Source of the DNA: a bacterium
GTDB lineage: Bacteria; Patescibacteriota; Minisyncoccia; Phycocordibacterales; UBA12079
NCBI GenBank assembly: GCA_030641525.1
Contig: DAOWHH010000002.1
Coordinates: 1 to 50,557 of the forward strand
Reading direction: 5' to 3'
DNA length: 50,557 bases
Shown here: piece after piece, positions 27,631 to 37,294 of the stretch
Numbering within the stretch: position 1 is the stretch's first letter
Layout of the letters: each line of letters opens with the position of its first letter
Notes under the pieces: generated by a model
Database searches by the model: none
The model's input: only the letters and a program-made list of their open reading frames with translations
What the model was told of the DNA's origin: nothing
Translations under genes and position numbers: made by a program

Positions 27631-28545
27631 ATGAAAACTTTATTCAAAAAAATTAAAAAAAAGATATATAATTATGTTAATTTTGACAATAAAATTAATA
27701 CAGTAGAAAAATTGGTTATAAATGAGTTAGATAAACAGAAAATATTATTAGGTAAACTTCTAACGGAGTCGTTATTAAGAAAAGGAACTTTGAAAAATAT
27801 TCACGAAGCAGAATTTAGTGTTTTTTCTCAAGGGGGTGATGATGGAATTATTCAATACTTAATTAGTAAAGTTAAAACTCCAAAAACTTTTGTAGACATA
27901 GGTGCAGGAACATATACACAGCCAGATACTAGATTGCTTCTACAACATAATAATTGGTCTGGTCTTGCGATAGATGGATCAAAAGTTGATTCATTAAAAA
28001 ATAGTGAATTTTATTCTATATTTGATATTGAAGCAAAACAAGCATTTGTAACTATGGAAAATATAAATGATTTAATTAAATTCAAAGAAATTGGTTTGTT
28101 TAATATAGATATTGATGGAAATGATTATTGGATATGGAAAGCATTGAAAATTAATCCAGACATAGTTATTGTTGAGTATAATTCTTTTTTTGGATTGAAA
28201 CCTATTTCAATTCCATATAGAGCAGATTTTGTCAGAACAAAAAGCGATTATGGAACTTTATACTGTGGCGCATCATTGATGTCGCTATGTGATTTAGCAA
28301 AAGAGAAAGGGTATTTTTTTGTGGGTTGCAATCGCCAGGGAATAAATGCTTTTTTTGTAAAAAAAGATAAAATTGGAGATTTGAGACCCTTGACACCAGA
28401 GGAAGGTTTTGTAATGGCGACAGTAAAAGAACATCGAGATAAAAATAATAATCGTTATTTTATGAAATCTGAGGAAGCAATAAACTTCTTTTTGAAAAAA
28501 GCTCCATTTTACAATACTAGAACGAATAAAATAGAAACAATATGA
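27631..28545 (+). CDS. FkbM-like methyltransferase-fold protein
   Basis: TFVDIGAGTYTQPDTRLLLQHNNWSGLAIDGS; LFNIDIDGNDYWIWKAL. Confidence 0.75.
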   Translation: MKTLFKKIKKKIYNYVNFDNKINTVEKLVINELDKQKILLGKLLTESLLRKGTLKNIHEAEFSVFSQGGDDGIIQYLISKVKTPKTFVDIGAGTYTQPDTRLLLQHNNWSGLAIDGSKVDSLKNSEFYSIFDIEAKQAFVTMENINDLIKFKEIGLFNIDIDGNDYWIWKALKINPDIVIVEYNSFFGLKPISIPYRADFVRTKSDYGTLYCGASLMSLCDLAKEKGYFFVGCNRQGINAFFVKKDKIGDLRPLTPEEGFVMATVKEHRDKNNNRYFMKSEEAINFFLKKAPFYNTRTNKIETI

Positions 28546-29282
28546 TTAAAAAAATATTAATTATAGGAGAAAGTTGTCGAGATATATTTGTATATTGTAA
28601 GGCTAACAGATTGTGTCCTGATATTCCAGTTCCAGTATTAGGAATTATAAACCAAACAGAAAACCCTGGGATGGCAAAAAATGTAGAAAGAAATGTGAAA
28701 AATATTGAAGGTATTTGTGATATTCTTACAAATTCAAACTGGAAAGATGTTACAAAAACTAGATATATGCATAATGTTAGTAACCATATGTTTGTTAGAG
28801 TGGATACAGATCATAATATAAAAAGAATTAATCTTAAAGATATATCTTTTGATTACGACATTATTGCTATTTCAGATTATAATAAAGGTTTTCTTCATGA
28901 GGGTGATATAAAATATATTTGTGAAAATCATAATAATGTTTTTATTGATACTAAAAAAGTTTTAGGAGATTGGGTTTCTAAAGTGAAGTTTATAAAAATT
29001 AATAATTATGAATATGAACATTCTAAAGATTCAATACTTAAGGGTTTAGAAAATAAAATAATTTGTACCAAAGGTGGAGAAGGAGCTATTTTTAAAAATA
29101 AAACATATCCAGTAAATAAAGTTGAGGTAAAAGACACTTCTGGTGCAGGGGATAGTTTTTTTGCTGCACTTCTTGTAAAATATGCTGAAACTGAAGATAT
29201 TGAAGAATCTATAAAATATGCAAATGAATGTGCAAGTATGGTTGTTCGAAAGAAAGGGGTTTCTGTTATAGAGAAAAATTAG
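28542..29282 (+). CDS. PfkB-family sugar kinase (HldE/RfaE domain I-like)
   Basis: ILIIGESCRDIFVYCKANRLCPDIPVPVLGIINQTENPGMAKNVERNV; C-terminal DTSGAGDSFFAALLVKY. Confidence 0.88.
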   Translation: MIKKILIIGESCRDIFVYCKANRLCPDIPVPVLGIINQTENPGMAKNVERNVKNIEGICDILTNSNWKDVTKTRYMHNVSNHMFVRVDTDHNIKRINLKDISFDYDIIAISDYNKGFLHEGDIKYICENHNNVFIDTKKVLGDWVSKVKFIKINNYEYEHSKDSILKGLENKIICTKGGEGAIFKNKTYPVNKVEVKDTSGAGDSFFAALLVKYAETEDIEESIKYANECASMVVRKKGVSVIEKN

Positions 29283-29287
29283 TTTTT

Positions 29288-30076
29288 TTATGCTCTCCAT
29301 ATGTATAGAGGAATATCGAAACAAATACTATTTTTATATTTTTCAGCGACGGCAAAATTAAAATCTCTGTCAGCACCTCTTCCTGTAAATGATGACCAGA
29401 CCCTATTATCTAATTGTCTAAATTTTATTTTGCTTATTACTTCTTTTTTTACTATTGGAACACTTGCACATAAAGGATATGGTTCTAAAGAACCAAAAAA
29501 AGCTTTGTTAATTATTCTTATTGTTTTTATTTCAAACGGTATATGAGAATTCAGCTTACCAAATAATTTATACATTAAACCTTTTGTTTTTTGAGATAGC
29601 TTATATAAGTAAATATTATCTATTAATTTAGTTTCGTCATCTAAATTTACTTTATTTTCCTCCTTATATTCTCTTTTCCAATTTATACAAACATGGTTGG
29701 AGTTGTATTTTTTTGCCAAGTTATATTGAGTTTCAATTCTATTTGGTAGAGAAATATCATCATCGTCTTGAAATGTAATCCATTCTCCATTACATTTTTC
29801 AAAACCATAATTCCTTGCCATATATCCAGCGTTTATATTTCTACCTTTTTTATTTACACGATTTGGATCACTGAAAGGAAGAGAATACACTTTTATTCTC
29901 TTATCTTTTTCTTCAAGTCTTTTTGCAACATCAAAAGAGTTATCAGAGCTATTATCATCAATTATTATTATTTCGAGGTTTTTGTATGTTTGTTTAATTA
30001 TTGAATCAACAGCTTCTTCTAAAATTGAAGAATTATTATGAGTTGGTATTATTACTGAAATTAAAGGATTGTTCAT
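29288..30076 (-). CDS. glycosyltransferase, GT2 family
   Basis: ISVIIPTHNNSSILEEAVDSIIKQTYKNLEIIIIDDNSSD; WITFQDDDD. Confidence 0.94.
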   Translation of the reverse strand: MNNPLISVIIPTHNNSSILEEAVDSIIKQTYKNLEIIIIDDNSSDNSFDVAKRLEEKDKRIKVYSLPFSDPNRVNKKGRNINAGYMARNYGFEKCNGEWITFQDDDDISLPNRIETQYNLAKKYNSNHVCINWKREYKEENKVNLDDETKLIDNIYLYKLSQKTKGLMYKLFGKLNSHIPFEIKTIRIINKAFFGSLEPYPLCASVPIVKKEVISKIKFRQLDNRVWSSFTGRGADRDFNFAVAEKYKNSICFDIPLYIWRA

Positions 30077-32214
30077 ATTTTTAATATATTATCAATAAAA
30101 TTAGTATAGGCTTTGCTAAATGTTTCTTTTGTGTGATGTTTGTTTGCATATTTCCATGAATCATAAGCTGTTTTGTATAAATCTTTTGGGTTTGTTTTTG
30201 ATATCTTTTGTAATAATAAAATTATAGAATCTACAGACTGATCTTCGATTATAATAGAGGGAGAGTTTTCAGATAAACCCGTTTCTTTAGTCACTACAGG
30301 TATTATTCCGGTATGCATTGCCTGAATAACTGCACCAGAAGTTCCTTCTGAAGCAGAAGGGTAAATTATAAAAGCACATTGATTCGCGATTTCACTGAAA
30401 AGTTTTTCACTTACGGTCATTATTCCGTCTTTAGAAATTTTTGGTCTTTGATAACGGTGAATATTTGGTAAATTAAGTTCTTTTTTATATTCTTCAGAAA
30501 ATTCTTTCTCATAAGAGGCTGGACCAATTATATGTAAATGTAAATTAGGTAAAACAGAAAAAGCTTCAACGACTAGATCAAGTCCTTTTAATATAGCTCC
30601 ACCTCCTCCAAAAAACAAAAAATGTGTTCTAGTTTCAGAAAAATCTTTTTGTTGAGGAAAATCAAATGTTTGTGCTACAGAGATAGGTATTGGGTAAATA
30701 GGTTTATTAAATTGTGAGTATGTATTATGTACGGTTTTATTTCCAAATCCTTCAAGAAAATCAGCATATACTGGATTATCTGATTCCTCTTCAAGTCGTT
30801 GTGGTGTAAAAGAAGTATCGCGTCTATTGTTAAGATTATTAAGTCGTTTTGTTTCTTGTTCGTTTTGATATTTACCGAAAGAGGATGTTATATGCATTAC
30901 CTTTTTGCAAGAAGAGGAAAGTACTGGAGATAATTTTTTTAAATTATTTTTTATATCTATTACTGCTTTATATTTTCTATGTGGTTTGAAAGTTTTGTTA
31001 TTTGCATCGATAACATCTACTGCATATCCTCGTATAGAAAATAAACGAGCAATTTCTGAACATTCCCAATAATTAGTATGAGGGTCAGTAGGGTATTCCC
31101 AAGGATTAAAAGTAAAGGGAGATGTAATATAAGAAAGTAATACATACCCTTTTAATTTTCCTTTAGCAGGCATGTGAACGATACCATAAAGTTTATTTAT
31201 TATTTTATTTATGTAGATTTGTATTATCTTAGGGGTTCTGGGAAAAATATTGTGAATTTTTAGTAAAATATTTTTTAAAAAATGATATGAGTTTTTAATA
31301 CCTTTATATTTAACCAAAATTGAAATAACCCATTTTTTAGGACTAAATTGTTCTGGTGAAAAGTTTTTTTTATAGAAAGTATTATCATAATTTGTATTTA
31401 CTATTTTTGTTTTTGGATGTCGTAAATTACCTGTTGTATAAAGATCATAGGTTGGTAAGTTTTGATTATTACCTCCTTGATGAGTTCCGTCTATCCCTAT
31501 ATTTGAGATTAGATTTTTTTTAGGTATTATGCACAAAGCATTATTCATAAGACATGTATATAACCATTGTATATCCCATGTATTTATTTCGCCAGAAGAA
31601 ATATTCCTAAAGAGTTTCAATATATGTTTTATTATATATTTTTGTTTGTAGATATTTTCTAATTTCTTCTTGGTTTTAGAGATTTCAAAATTTTTCATAT
31701 CAATATCATATTTTCTCCAAGATCTTCTCCAAGTTGCCCATCCCCAGATAGGAAAGGAACGAGAAAAAATATAGCTTTCATCATGTTCAAAGTTTGAAAG
31801 AAAATTGTTGCCTGAAATCATCATAATTTTTTCATCATACTTATATTTTTCAAGTATTTCACCTGCGAATCTAAAGAACGAAGGATGAGGTAAGCAATCA
31901 TCCTCAAGGATGATACCCATTTCAACATTCTCAAAAAACCAACTAATTCCTGATGAAATTCTTTTTTTAAGACCAAGATTTATGTCGGCATAATTTTTAT
32001 ATACTTTACATTCCCAATCTACCTGATTGATAATTTCCCGTGTTTTTTTGCATAAGAAGATTTCTTCAGGGTTTCTTGGTCCATCAGCGATAACAAAAAG
32101 TTGTTTTGGTTGTGCTCTCTTAATTTCATTAAAAATATTTTGTGCATAATCAGGTCTATTAAAAATTATGAAAGCGATCGGAGGTGTTTCTACAATATTT
32201 TTTTTATTATTCAT
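30073..32214 (-). CDS. bifunctional glycosyltransferase: GT-A-like N-terminal half + GT4 C-terminal half
   Basis: N: PPIAFIIFNRPDYAQNIFNEIKRAQPKQLFVIADGPRN, GIILEDDCLPHPSFF; C: HFLFFGGGGAILKGLDLVVEAF, YPSASEGTSGAVIQAMHTGIIPVVTKETG. Confidence 0.82.
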   Translation of the reverse strand: MNNKKNIVETPPIAFIIFNRPDYAQNIFNEIKRAQPKQLFVIADGPRNPEEIFLCKKTREIINQVDWECKVYKNYADINLGLKKRISSGISWFFENVEMGIILEDDCLPHPSFFRFAGEILEKYKYDEKIMMISGNNFLSNFEHDESYIFSRSFPIWGWATWRRSWRKYDIDMKNFEISKTKKKLENIYKQKYIIKHILKLFRNISSGEINTWDIQWLYTCLMNNALCIIPKKNLISNIGIDGTHQGGNNQNLPTYDLYTTGNLRHPKTKIVNTNYDNTFYKKNFSPEQFSPKKWVISILVKYKGIKNSYHFLKNILLKIHNIFPRTPKIIQIYINKIINKLYGIVHMPAKGKLKGYVLLSYITSPFTFNPWEYPTDPHTNYWECSEIARLFSIRGYAVDVIDANNKTFKPHRKYKAVIDIKNNLKKLSPVLSSSCKKVMHITSSFGKYQNEQETKRLNNLNNRRDTSFTPQRLEEESDNPVYADFLEGFGNKTVHNTYSQFNKPIYPIPISVAQTFDFPQQKDFSETRTHFLFFGGGGAILKGLDLVVEAFSVLPNLHLHIIGPASYEKEFSEEYKKELNLPNIHRYQRPKISKDGIMTVSEKLFSEIANQCAFIIYPSASEGTSGAVIQAMHTGIIPVVTKETGLSENSPSIIIEDQSVDSIILLLQKISKTNPKDLYKTAYDSWKYANKHHTKETFSKAYTNFIDNILKI

Positions 32215-32215
32215 A

Positions 32216-32746
32216 TTATTTAATTCCTGTTACTAAATACCAGCCAGGGGAGATAAGTTTTCCAGCATAAGGGGTTACAGAGATATTTTTGAAATTCTTC
32301 ATTAGAAGATTTTGCCAACATTGTCTTGTAAAACGCCAATAATCCCCATACTCTTCACCATGTAATTTATGACTGAATGGTGTTGATCCTATAAACATTC
32401 CTCCAGATTTAAGGGTTCGGTGTATTTCATTCATGGCTTTAAATGGATTTTCAACATGTTCTAAGGTCTCTAAACAGATAATACAGTCAAAACTTCCATC
32501 TTTGAACGGTAAGTTCATAACATCTCCTATAATGTCAGCAGGGGGTTGCATATCAAGAGTTGTGACATTTGAAAAATGTTCTTTTGGGTAATTCCATTGA
32601 GCTGATCCAATATCTAAAATAGCATTTCCTGATACATTTTTATCAAGGAATTCTTTTAATTTATCTCGGAATAGATACGGAGATGGATCAAATTTGGAAA
32701 TTTGATAACCCACTTTTCTAAATATATTGTTGATGAAGTTTTTCAT
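32216..32746 (-). CDS. SAM-dependent methyltransferase
   Basis: AILDIGSAQWNYPKEHFSNVTTLDM; FDCIICLETLEHVENPFKAMNEIHRTLKSGGMFIGSTPF. Confidence 0.9.
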   Translation of the reverse strand: MKNFINNIFRKVGYQISKFDPSPYLFRDKLKEFLDKNVSGNAILDIGSAQWNYPKEHFSNVTTLDMQPPADIIGDVMNLPFKDGSFDCIICLETLEHVENPFKAMNEIHRTLKSGGMFIGSTPFSHKLHGEEYGDYWRFTRQCWQNLLMKNFKNISVTPYAGKLISPGWYLVTGIK

Positions 32747-34524
32747 TATAAAGTAAAATATTGTTTATGGGAATTAAACCAAAGTTCTAAACAGTATAAC
32801 ACCCATATCTTGTAATTATAACGGTCATTGCCTTTTAAGTAAAAATCATCAATCATTGTTTTTATAAATTGTTCATCAAGAAAGGAATAGATATCTGCTG
32901 TCTTAGTATAAAGTTTTGCATATATTTCGTTCTTGAATGTGTCTTTTTGTAACCAATTTTTAACTGGAGCACCAAAACCTTGTTTTCTGCGGTGTACAAA
33001 TTTGTCTGGCATTGTTTCACCTAAGATTTCTTTAAGGATTCGCTTGAAGATAGTATTGTCTGTTTTATAATCATCTGGAAGATTGTAAACAAATTCTGCT
33101 AGATGATGGTCTATAAAAGGAGACCGTACTTCAAGGGAATTCATCATACCCATTCGGTCGGCTTTAGTAAGGAGTTGTCCCGGTAGATAAGTAGTAAGAT
33201 CAAATAAATTTATTTTTTCTACTGAAGAAATTTTTGAGTTTTTTATTTCGTCATTAATGAAGTTTTTGTTTATGTATGAACGATTCTTCCATAAATCTTT
33301 TTTTTCTTTAGGGGTAAATATTTGTATAGCATTAATATATCCATTAAAAGGATTCATAAAAACTTTTTCTTTAAAGTGAGCTCGATAAGATAGGTTTTTA
33401 TGTCTTGTATACCATCCATAACCAAGAAAAAGTTCATCAGCTCCATCACCAGAAAGTGCTACTTTTACTTTATTTGCAACAAATTTTGAGAGTAAATATT
33501 GTGGAAAATCAGATGAATCAGCGTGGGGTTCGTCAAAATATTCAATAACAGTTTTTAGTTCTTGCACCATATCATCTTTTGCTTGAAGGGTGTGGTGATC
33601 AGTTTGAATTTTTTTTGCTGCTTCTATAGCAAAAGGGAGCTCGTCTATATAATTTTGATATCCTACTGAAAATGTTTTAATGGGTTTTTTAGAAAAAGGT
33701 TGAGCGAGAGATGTTACAAGCGTTGAATCAACACCCCCAGAAAGGAATGATCCAATTTCTACATCAGCAATCATTCTTTTTTCAATTGCTTTAGTTAAGA
33801 GGTGACGTATTTTCTCTTTTGCTTTTATGTAAGTTATTGGTACAATCTTTTTTTCTAGTTGCCAATATTTTTTGATTTGTAAGTTGTTTTTTTCAAAAAC
33901 AGCATAGGATGCAGGAGGAATTACGTATATATTTTTATATATTGTTTTCCAAGGGGGAATATACATAAGAGTTAAATAATTATCAATTGCTTCATAATTT
34001 ATTTTACCTTTGATTTGTCCTGATTTAAATAATGCTTTTATTTCAGATGCAAAAATTAAATTATTATTATTATCATAAGTATAGTAAAATGGTTTTTTCC
34101 CAAATCTATCACGAGCCATAAAAAGTCGTTTTTTATCATTATTCCATATAGCAAAAGCAAACATACCATCAAGGTGTTTTAAGCACTCATTACCATATTC
34201 TTGGTATGTTTTGAGAATTATTTCAGTATCAGAATTAGTTGAAAATACATACCCTTTTTTTTCTAGTTTCTTTTTTAATTCTTGATAATTATAAATTTCA
34301 CCATTAAAAGTAATTGTTATATTTTTCTGATTGTCTTTCATTGGCTGGTGTCCTGAAGATAGATCAATAATAGATAATCGAGTTTGACCTAATATACAAT
34401 TATTAAATTTTTCAACCCCTCTATCATCAGGTCCTCTTTTAGATAAGGAATCAAGCGCGGAATTTATATCTTCATCCGTGTAATTTTTTATATTTTTTCC
34501 TGTTATTCCTAATATTCCGCACAT
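32746..34524 (-). CDS. asnB: asparagine synthase (glutamine-hydrolyzing)
   Basis: MCGILGITG N-terminal Cys; RGPDDRG; FNGEIYNYQEL; SGGVDSTLV; ALSGDGADELFLGY. Confidence 0.95.
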   Translation of the reverse strand: MCGILGITGKNIKNYTDEDINSALDSLSKRGPDDRGVEKFNNCILGQTRLSIIDLSSGHQPMKDNQKNITITFNGEIYNYQELKKKLEKKGYVFSTNSDTEIILKTYQEYGNECLKHLDGMFAFAIWNNDKKRLFMARDRFGKKPFYYTYDNNNNLIFASEIKALFKSGQIKGKINYEAIDNYLTLMYIPPWKTIYKNIYVIPPASYAVFEKNNLQIKKYWQLEKKIVPITYIKAKEKIRHLLTKAIEKRMIADVEIGSFLSGGVDSTLVTSLAQPFSKKPIKTFSVGYQNYIDELPFAIEAAKKIQTDHHTLQAKDDMVQELKTVIEYFDEPHADSSDFPQYLLSKFVANKVKVALSGDGADELFLGYGWYTRHKNLSYRAHFKEKVFMNPFNGYINAIQIFTPKEKKDLWKNRSYINKNFINDEIKNSKISSVEKINLFDLTTYLPGQLLTKADRMGMMNSLEVRSPFIDHHLAEFVYNLPDDYKTDNTIFKRILKEILGETMPDKFVHRRKQGFGAPVKNWLQKDTFKNEIYAKLYTKTADIYSFLDEQFIKTMIDDFYLKGNDRYNYKIWVLYCLELWFNSHKQYFTL

Positions 34525-34648
34525 ATATTATTTGGTTTTTTATTGCACTGTATGTCCTTTGTCTTTTTTGAGAAAGGAGTAATACAAATACATAGTGTTT
34601 TTTAAATTCCTATATTAATATTTTTTAAAATATTTTGTATCATAATAT

Positions 34649-35506
34649 TTAATTTGATAAGTTATTATTAACGGCTAAAATATTTTGGAATTTAAAGATT
34701 TCGTTGGTAGAACTGTATGTTTCTAAAGATATTAATTTTTTTTCTGAGAGCCGATACAATTTATATTGTTTTAAAAGGTTATAAAAATCTCTTAAAAAAA
34801 CTTTTGAGATAATATTCATTTCATTAAATTCAAATTGAATAAATTTTATTCTATTTTCTTTTAACATTTTTGATGCTCCATTGAGTATGTCGAATTCATT
34901 TCCCTCAGTATCTATTTTCAAGAAATCTATAGAATGAATATTATTCTCATGACAGAAATGATCAATGGTTGTACAGTTAAAATTCATTTCTTTTGGTGTT
35001 CCAGTTTTATAAAGTTCAGTAAAAACTTCATCAAAGACACTATTATGTGGACTCCCATCATCGTGGGAGTATGAATATATTTTTTGGTTTGTTTTTTTTT
35101 CTGCTCCAAAACCAATATTGAAGGTTTGGACTGTTGAGTTTAAAAACTTTTTTTCAAGAAATTTATATGTACTTAAGGTTGGTTCAAAAGCAAATATTTT
35201 TGATAAAGGAAACTCTTTATAGAGTATTTCTGCATAACCTCCTATATTTGCACCTACATCAAAGATTATAGACTTTTCTTCAATAAGTTTTTCTTTAAGA
35301 AATATTTTGATTACAAAGAGTTCTCCTGAGACAGTATTATTTTCTGAATTTAAGACACCTATTCTATTGTATGCAAAAGTCAGAAGATCAATTTGGCCTA
35401 CACGTGCAAAAAAAAGAATGAGATAACCAAATAGTTTTTTACCAAAAACTTGTGAAATAAGCTTAGCTGTTTTTATTGCAATTTGTTTTCGATAAGATTT
35501 TTTCAT
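34649..35506 (-). CDS. FkbM family methyltransferase
   Basis: IIFDVGANIGGYAEILYKEFP; FAFEPTLSTYKFLEK; IDFLKIDTEGNEFDILNGA. Start refined to MKKSYRKQ. Confidence 0.9.
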   Translation of the reverse strand: MKKSYRKQIAIKTAKLISQVFGKKLFGYLILFFARVGQIDLLTFAYNRIGVLNSENNTVSGELFVIKIFLKEKLIEEKSIIFDVGANIGGYAEILYKEFPLSKIFAFEPTLSTYKFLEKKFLNSTVQTFNIGFGAEKKTNQKIYSYSHDDGSPHNSVFDEVFTELYKTGTPKEMNFNCTTIDHFCHENNIHSIDFLKIDTEGNEFDILNGASKMLKENRIKFIQFEFNEMNIISKVFLRDFYNLLKQYKLYRLSEKKLISLETYSSTNEIFKFQNILAVNNNLSN

Positions 35507-35507
35507 G

Positions 35508-36767
35508 TTAATTGTTGTTTTCAAATGTAAAATTAAAGAGTACCTTACTTCTTGTTGGAGGTAAGTTACCAGTTTTATAAAAATTATTATTATCAATATT
35601 GAACATAAAAGCATCTTCTATAGAGTCTAGTATTTCAGAGTTCATTTTGTCAGTTGCTATAAAAAGACTAAGCATATATTTTCCACTTTCGAGATTGAAA
35701 TTCATAATTTCTATATAGATATCCCCTCTACCTTTTTGAATATCAATTCTTTGATTAAGTACATTGTTTGTTATGTTAGTAATGTGTTCTTTATTAGAAT
35801 CTTTTATACTTAGAGATATTTTTACATCTGTGTATGTGTTTTCTGTTTTGTTTTTATAAGATAGTTTTAGTTTTAATGTATTGTTTTCAGGTATAGGGGT
35901 TAAAAGTTCACATTTGGTAAACCGAACGTTTCCACTTCCTTTTCTATCATTCCGTTCTTCAAGAGGTAATTTACTTATTTTATCTTGACGATGAAGATAA
36001 AAGTCAATTATTTTTTTTGTTTCCCCAACCATTTTTATTTTACCCCCTTCAAGTAAAATGCATCTTTTACAAAGTTTTTGGATGGCTGCCATATTATGGC
36101 TTACAAATAATATTGTTCTATTTTCTGCTTTTGATACGGCATCTAATTTACCGAGAGATTTTTTTTGAAATTCTGCATCTCCCACAGCTAAAACTTCATC
36201 TACTACTAAAATATCTGGTTCCATATGAGCAGCGACTGCAAAAGCTAGCCTTACATACATACCTGATGAATATCTTTTAACAGGAGTGTCTATAAATTGT
36301 TCTACTCCAGAAAATTCTACTATATCATCAAAGCGTTCAACTATTTCTTTTTTTGTCATTCCTAAAATAGCTCCATTTAAAAATATATTTTCTCTGCCCG
36401 TTAATTCTGGATGAAAACCAGTACCTACTTCAAGCAATGAAGCTATACGACCACTTATTTTTATTTCACCAGTTGTAGGAGGGGTGATTCTAGAAAGTAA
36501 TTTTAAAAGAGTGGATTTCCCTGCACCATTTGATCCTATTATTCCAATTACCTCACCTTTTTTTATGGTTAAGTCTATATCTTTAAGAGCCCAGAATTCT
36601 TCTTTTTCTATCCGCCCTAACGCTTTTTTTGCTTTGTGTTTGGCGTGTTTAAAAGGATTTTTTAATATATTTGTTATAACATCTCTCAATGAAACATAAC
36701 CGCCGCGTTGATGAGCGATATTATATTTTTTTCCTACATTTTTTATTTCAATTGCTGAGTTTAACAT
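35508..36767 (-). CDS. wzt: polysaccharide ABC exporter ATP-binding protein with C-terminal Wzt-type carbohydrate-binding domain
   Basis: GIIGSNGAGKSTLLKLLSRI; YSSGMYVRLAFAVAAHMEPDILVVDEVLAVGD; C-terminal beta-rich ~150 aa. Start refined to MLNSAIEIKNVGKKYN. Confidence 0.92.
   Translation of the reverse strand: MLNSAIEIKNVGKKYNIAHQRGGYVSLRDVITNILKNPFKHAKHKAKKALGRIEKEEFWALKDIDLTIKKGEVIGIIGSNGAGKSTLLKLLSRITPPTTGEIKISGRIASLLEVGTGFHPELTGRENIFLNGAILGMTKKEIVERFDDIVEFSGVEQFIDTPVKRYSSGMYVRLAFAVAAHMEPDILVVDEVLAVGDAEFQKKSLGKLDAVSKAENRTILFVSHNMAAIQKLCKRCILLEGGKIKMVGETKKIIDFYLHRQDKISKLPLEERNDRKGSGNVRFTKCELLTPIPENNTLKLKLSYKNKTENTYTDVKISLSIKDSNKEHITNITNNVLNQRIDIQKGRGDIYIEIMNFNLESGKYMLSLFIATDKMNSEILDSIEDAFMFNIDNNNFYKTGNLPPTRSKVLFNFTFENNN
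36737..36767. repeat. 31-bp direct repeat = first 31 nt of wzt
   Basis: CATTTTTTATTTCAATTGCTGAGTTTAACAT, repeated exactly at 37183-37213. Confidence 0.95.
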
Positions 36768-36830
36768 ACTAATATACGAATTATACAAATGATACGAATA
36801 ATTACGAATTTATACGAATATTACGAATTG
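36764..36830 (+). repeat. degenerate 9-10 bp tandem repeat (TACGAAT), copy A
   Basis: AC dinucleotides of TACGAAT/TACAAAT units at 36776, 36785, 36794, 36804, 36814, 36823. Confidence 0.85.
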
Positions 36831-37185
36831 GTTTTAAATATTTACTCTTAAAATTTATTAATAATCCCAATTTAATATTGGTTGCTTGTAAATAATTTTG
36901 CATTTGTCGATAATTGTCTTTTGTGATTATTCTTACAGCTTTAAGTTCTAAAATTATTTTATCATCAATAATAAAATCTAGAATATTTCCTGAATCAGAA
37001 ATTGCAATTTCTCTTTGATAGGGTAAATTTATTTCTTTTAGTTTATCTTCTAATAGATCTCCATATTGTTTTTCTCTAGCATATTGACCTAATTCATTAT
37101 GAATTGCAAACAAAACACCAGTAATTTTGTATGATAATTCTGGATATATAATTTTATTATTCAGTTGTTGTTTAGTTGTTTCCAT
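36802..37185 (-). CDS. GxxExxY family protein (PD-(D/E)XK nuclease-like)
   Basis: LSYKITGVLFAIHNELGQYAREKQYGDLLEDKL; ILDFIIDDKIILELKAV; MQNYLQATNIKLGLLINF. Confidence 0.85.
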   Translation of the reverse strand: METTKQQLNNKIIYPELSYKITGVLFAIHNELGQYAREKQYGDLLEDKLKEINLPYQREIAISDSGNILDFIIDDKIILELKAVRIITKDNYRQMQNYLQATNIKLGLLINFKSKYLKPIRNIRINS

Positions 37186-37213
37186 TTTTTATTTCAATTG
37201 CTGAGTTTAACAT
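37183..37213. repeat. 31-bp direct repeat, second copy of wzt 5' end
   Basis: Exact copy of 36737-36767; its first 3 nt are the start codon of the GxxExxY gene (minus strand). Confidence 0.95.
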
Positions 37214-37235
37214 AATTTATATATTTTTTATTTGT

Positions 37236-37277
37236 TGCTATTCGTTTCATTTGTATAATTCGTATATTTGTATGTTT
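37236..37277 (-). repeat. TACGAAT-type repeat, copy B (inverted relative to A)
   Basis: Reverse complement AAACATACAAATATACGAATTATACAAATGAAACGAATAG matches copy A with about 2 mismatches over 37 nt. Confidence 0.88.
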
Positions 37278-37294
37278 ATCTTGTGTGTTTATCT

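Noticed and set aside
36764-36830. CRISPR-like array
   Set aside because: Units are 9-10 bp, degenerate and without unique spacers; no cas genes in the window.
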